Shown here piece by piece: positions 61,953-64,000 of a stretch of DNA of 64,000 bases; position 1 is the first letter of the stretch, and each line of letters begins with the position of its first letter. The position numbers were made by a program, and so were the translations under genes. The notes below the pieces were generated by a model. The model ran no database searches, was not told the DNA's origin, and worked only from the letters and a program-made list of their open reading frames with translations. This stretch comes from Dermatophilus congolensis (GTDB lineage Bacteria; Actinomycetota; Actinomycetes; Actinomycetales; Dermatophilaceae): positions 101,882 to 165,881 of the forward strand of contig JAUNUP010000007.1 in assembly GCA_030538115.1 (NCBI GenBank). The letters run 5' to 3'.

Positions 61953-63020
61953 CTACAGGGCGCGCAGCTCCTCCGGGCTCAGATCGCCGAAGCCCAGCGT
62001 CTCCAGGGTGCGGGCCTTCTCGCTACGGAAGTCGCGCGACAGGATCACCGAGGTGATGTCGATGATCGCGTCCATCGTCGGGGTCGGCACTCCGAGCCGC
62101 CGCGCGAGGTCGGTGAGAAAGACGAGGCCGTAGCCCACGTCCTCAGTGAGGTACCGGTGGTCGAGTGCGTTCTGCGCCGCGATACCCAAGAAACCGGGGG
62201 CCTTCGAGTACCCGGTGGAGTAGTTGTTCTCGAGCATGTACTCCTGCGCCACACCGAGTTCGGGTTCGGAGCGGACCTGCACGCCAAGGCTTGTGGCGAT
62301 GGCGAGGCGCTCGAGGTCGACGGCCTCGATGAGCTTGCCCACGCCCTCGGTGACGCCGTCTTCGTAGAACAGGAAATCGGCGGCCCGGTCGATCGGGCCC
62401 GCATTGAGCAGGCTCACAGCCGGGTGGATCACGGGATTGCCGTTCTGCAGCGTGGTCTGAAAGACGCTCTCGGCCAACTCGATCGGCCAGACATCGGCCA
62501 CCATCTCGTGCAGTTCGTCGGCCTTCTCACGCGGAACGGCCGCCAGGTACAGGCCACCGGTGAGGCGGTGGAACACGTTGATCGCCGCCGGACCGCTGAT
62601 TCGCACCGCGTACGGCAGCGTACTCGTCTCACCGACGATCACCCCGTCGTCGGCAGTCAGGCCGGCGGCCTGCATGAAGGTCAGCGAGCCCGCGCACGAC
62701 GACGGACAAACCAATACCGCCATGCCCGGCTTCAGGTGCCCCCTGCACACTTCGCCCTGCACCGGCGTAGCGAACGCCGGCCCGACGGGCACCACCAGGT
62801 CGACCCCGTCAAGCGCCTTCTCGATGTCGTGCCCGCTGTACGCGATCGGCGCGAACCCCACCAGCTTGCCCGTGGCCCAGATGCCGCCCTCGCGAGCAAC
62901 CGCCGCGATCTGTGTCTTGAACTGCGGCACGTCGAACAGCCGAACCTCGCGGCCCTTCTGTGCCAACTCGAACGCAACCGCCAGGGCACCGTTGCCCGAC
63001 CCCAGAACCGCGACCTTCAT
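61953..63020 (-). CDS. NAD/NADP octopine/nopaline (opine) dehydrogenase family protein
   Basis: This 355-residue protein has an N-terminal Rossmann fold (VAVLGSGNGALAVAFELAQKG, then RLFDVPQF) and the C-terminal opine dehydrogenase helical domain (about 180-355). The catalytic His is expected in NGNPVIHPAVSLLNAG. It would reductively couple an amino acid and a keto acid, or run in reverse; substrates unknown. ATG 63020 has GAGGGAGGCACC upstream. Confidence 0.87.
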   Translation of the reverse strand: MKVAVLGSGNGALAVAFELAQKGREVRLFDVPQFKTQIAAVAREGGIWATGKLVGFAPIAYSGHDIEKALDGVDLVVPVGPAFATPVQGEVCRGHLKPGMAVLVCPSSCAGSLTFMQAAGLTADDGVIVGETSTLPYAVRISGPAAINVFHRLTGGLYLAAVPREKADELHEMVADVWPIELAESVFQTTLQNGNPVIHPAVSLLNAGPIDRAADFLFYEDGVTEGVGKLIEAVDLERLAIATSLGVQVRSEPELGVAQEYMLENNYSTGYSKAPGFLGIAAQNALDHRYLTEDVGYGLVFLTDLARRLGVPTPTMDAIIDITSVILSRDFRSEKARTLETLGFGDLSPEELRAL

Positions 63021-63198
63021 GGTGCCTCCCTCGTCTTCTCGATCACGCTAGCCCCGTGAATTCCGCTCGTGTGCCCGGTGGCCGCAATGCGCGGGATATC
63101 TGCCCGCATCCCACCTTCTTCGCTTGAACGCGACAGCACAGATCAGCGCCGGTAACCTGCCTCCACGAGCCCGGACCGGCGAGTTGAGCGAGGCGAGG

Positions 63199-63984
63199 AT
63201 GAACCGTTCGGAAATCACCAACACTGCACGTCAGGTGGGCGATAACCCCATCGTCGAGACCGGCGCGCGAATCGGCTACGCCGCCAATGGAGTACTGCAT
63301 CTCATGATCGGCTGGCTGGCCGTGCAGCTCGCGACCCAGAGCTATTCGGGCGACGCCGACCAGTCAGGCGCTCTGGCCGTACTCGCCAACAATCCCGTGG
63401 GCAGGATCGGACTGTGGATCGGCGTGGCCGGGTGGCTCGGCCTGAGCCTGTGGCAGCTCACCGAGTCGGTGCTACCCCTGCCCGACATCAAAGACCGGGT
63501 GAAGGCCGTGTCGAAGGCGATTCTCTACGCGACCCTGTCGTGGTCGTGCTTCTCGTTCTTGCGCGGCTCGGGCTCTGACTCCAGCGAGCAATCGGTCGGC
63601 GCCACCCAGACCCTGCTCGACACACCGGGCGGCATGTTCCTCGTCATCGCTCTCGGCATCGTCGTTCTCGGCGTCGGCGGTTACCACGTGATCAAGGGCG
63701 CCAAGAAGGGCTTTCTCGAAGACCTCAAGGGCCACCCCGGTCGCGCCATCGAAATCGCAGGTAAGGTCGGCTACATCGCCAAGGGCATCGCACTGCTCCT
63801 CGTCGCCTACCTGTTCTTCCGCGCCGCGTCGCTGAAGAACGCCGAGGCGGCCACCGGCCTCGACGGCGCGCTGCGCACGATCCTCGAACAGCCCTTCGGC
63901 ACCGGATTGCTCATCGCCGTCGGCATCGGGTTCGTCGCCTACGCCGTGTACAGCTTCGGGCGCGCACGGTACGCGCGGGTCTGA
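63199..63984 (+). CDS. DUF1206 membrane protein
   Basis: This protein of about 261 residues has six hydrophobic helices arranged as three two-helix repeats. Each begins with a motif like ETGARIGYAANGVLHLMIGW or IAGKVGYIAKGIALLLVAY, the DUF1206 pattern. The function of the family is unknown. ATG 63199 follows GAGCGAGGCGAGG; a TTG at 63124 could extend it by 25 residues. Confidence 0.85.
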   Translation: MNRSEITNTARQVGDNPIVETGARIGYAANGVLHLMIGWLAVQLATQSYSGDADQSGALAVLANNPVGRIGLWIGVAGWLGLSLWQLTESVLPLPDIKDRVKAVSKAILYATLSWSCFSFLRGSGSDSSEQSVGATQTLLDTPGGMFLVIALGIVVLGVGGYHVIKGAKKGFLEDLKGHPGRAIEIAGKVGYIAKGIALLLVAYLFFRAASLKNAEAATGLDGALRTILEQPFGTGLLIAVGIGFVAYAVYSFGRARYARV

Positions 63985-64000
63985 CACAGAGCACGTGAGA

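Overview
The window is 64 kb of high-GC DNA with dense genes, many GTG starts and strong G/C-ending codon bias. The gene content points to an actinomycete: LysX (fused lysyl-phosphatidylglycerol synthase and lysyl-tRNA synthetase), a mycothiol-type maleylpyruvate isomerase, a LuxR-type BenR, DUF1206 and TauE proteins, and many lipoproteins. A Micrococcales member, perhaps a Dermacoccaceae relative, is a plausible guess but is not proven by the sequence. No rRNA, tRNA, CRISPR array, transposase or phage gene was recognised.

Layout. 1-262 is a cluster of palindrome-bracketed repeats behind lysX. 0.3-14.4 kb is mixed housekeeping: lysX, an acyl-CoA ligase and enoyl-CoA hydratase pair, a secreted esterase, a Kup potassium transporter, a methyltransferase, a lipoprotein hydrolase, a class II sirtuin, an atypical alpha/beta hydrolase and a small conserved protein. 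14.4-31 kb is a complete benzoate catabolic locus. On the minus strand lie benA, benB, a triple-domain benC-FCD-benD fusion and a BenR-type LuxR regulator. Divergently on the plus strand lie a LysR regulator, catB, catA, catC, enol-lactonase, thiolase, both 3-oxoadipate CoA-transferase subunits and a BenK-like transporter. Together these convert benzoate through catechol and 3-oxoadipate to succinyl-CoA and acetyl-CoA. 32.5-39.4 kb holds a DHA2-type transporter, a CueP copper lipoprotein and a four-gene 3-hydroxybenzoate/gentisate operon (gentisate dioxygenase, fumarylpyruvate hydrolase, maleylpyruvate isomerase, FAD monooxygenase). 39.6-46 kb holds cysE, a secreted trypsin-like protease, a partial inositol locus (mmsA, iolC, divergent GntR regulator) and a TauE permease.

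46-48.3 kb is a duplicated Uma2 nuclease-fold gene whose two copies bracket a toxin-antitoxin-like pair with its own palindromic operator. 48.4-57.8 kb looks like a second-messenger and biofilm region: two paralogous membrane GGDEF-EAL proteins flank a secreted heparinase-like polysaccharide lyase, followed by a membrane cytochrome b5 protein and a split PAS plus soluble MCP-type receptor. A fragment of the lyase 5' end before the first GGDEF-EAL gene suggests that a lyase/GGDEF-EAL unit was duplicated and one lyase copy lost. The window ends with an FUSC-type membrane protein, an OmpR-type two-component system, a lipoprotein, an opine dehydrogenase family protein and a DUF1206 membrane protein.

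The most unusual items are the 55-bp palindrome-bracketed repeat shared by the lysX end and the catA-catC gap, the reductase-FCD-dehydrogenase fusion, and the lyase/GGDEF-EAL/b5/PAS-MCP neighbourhood.
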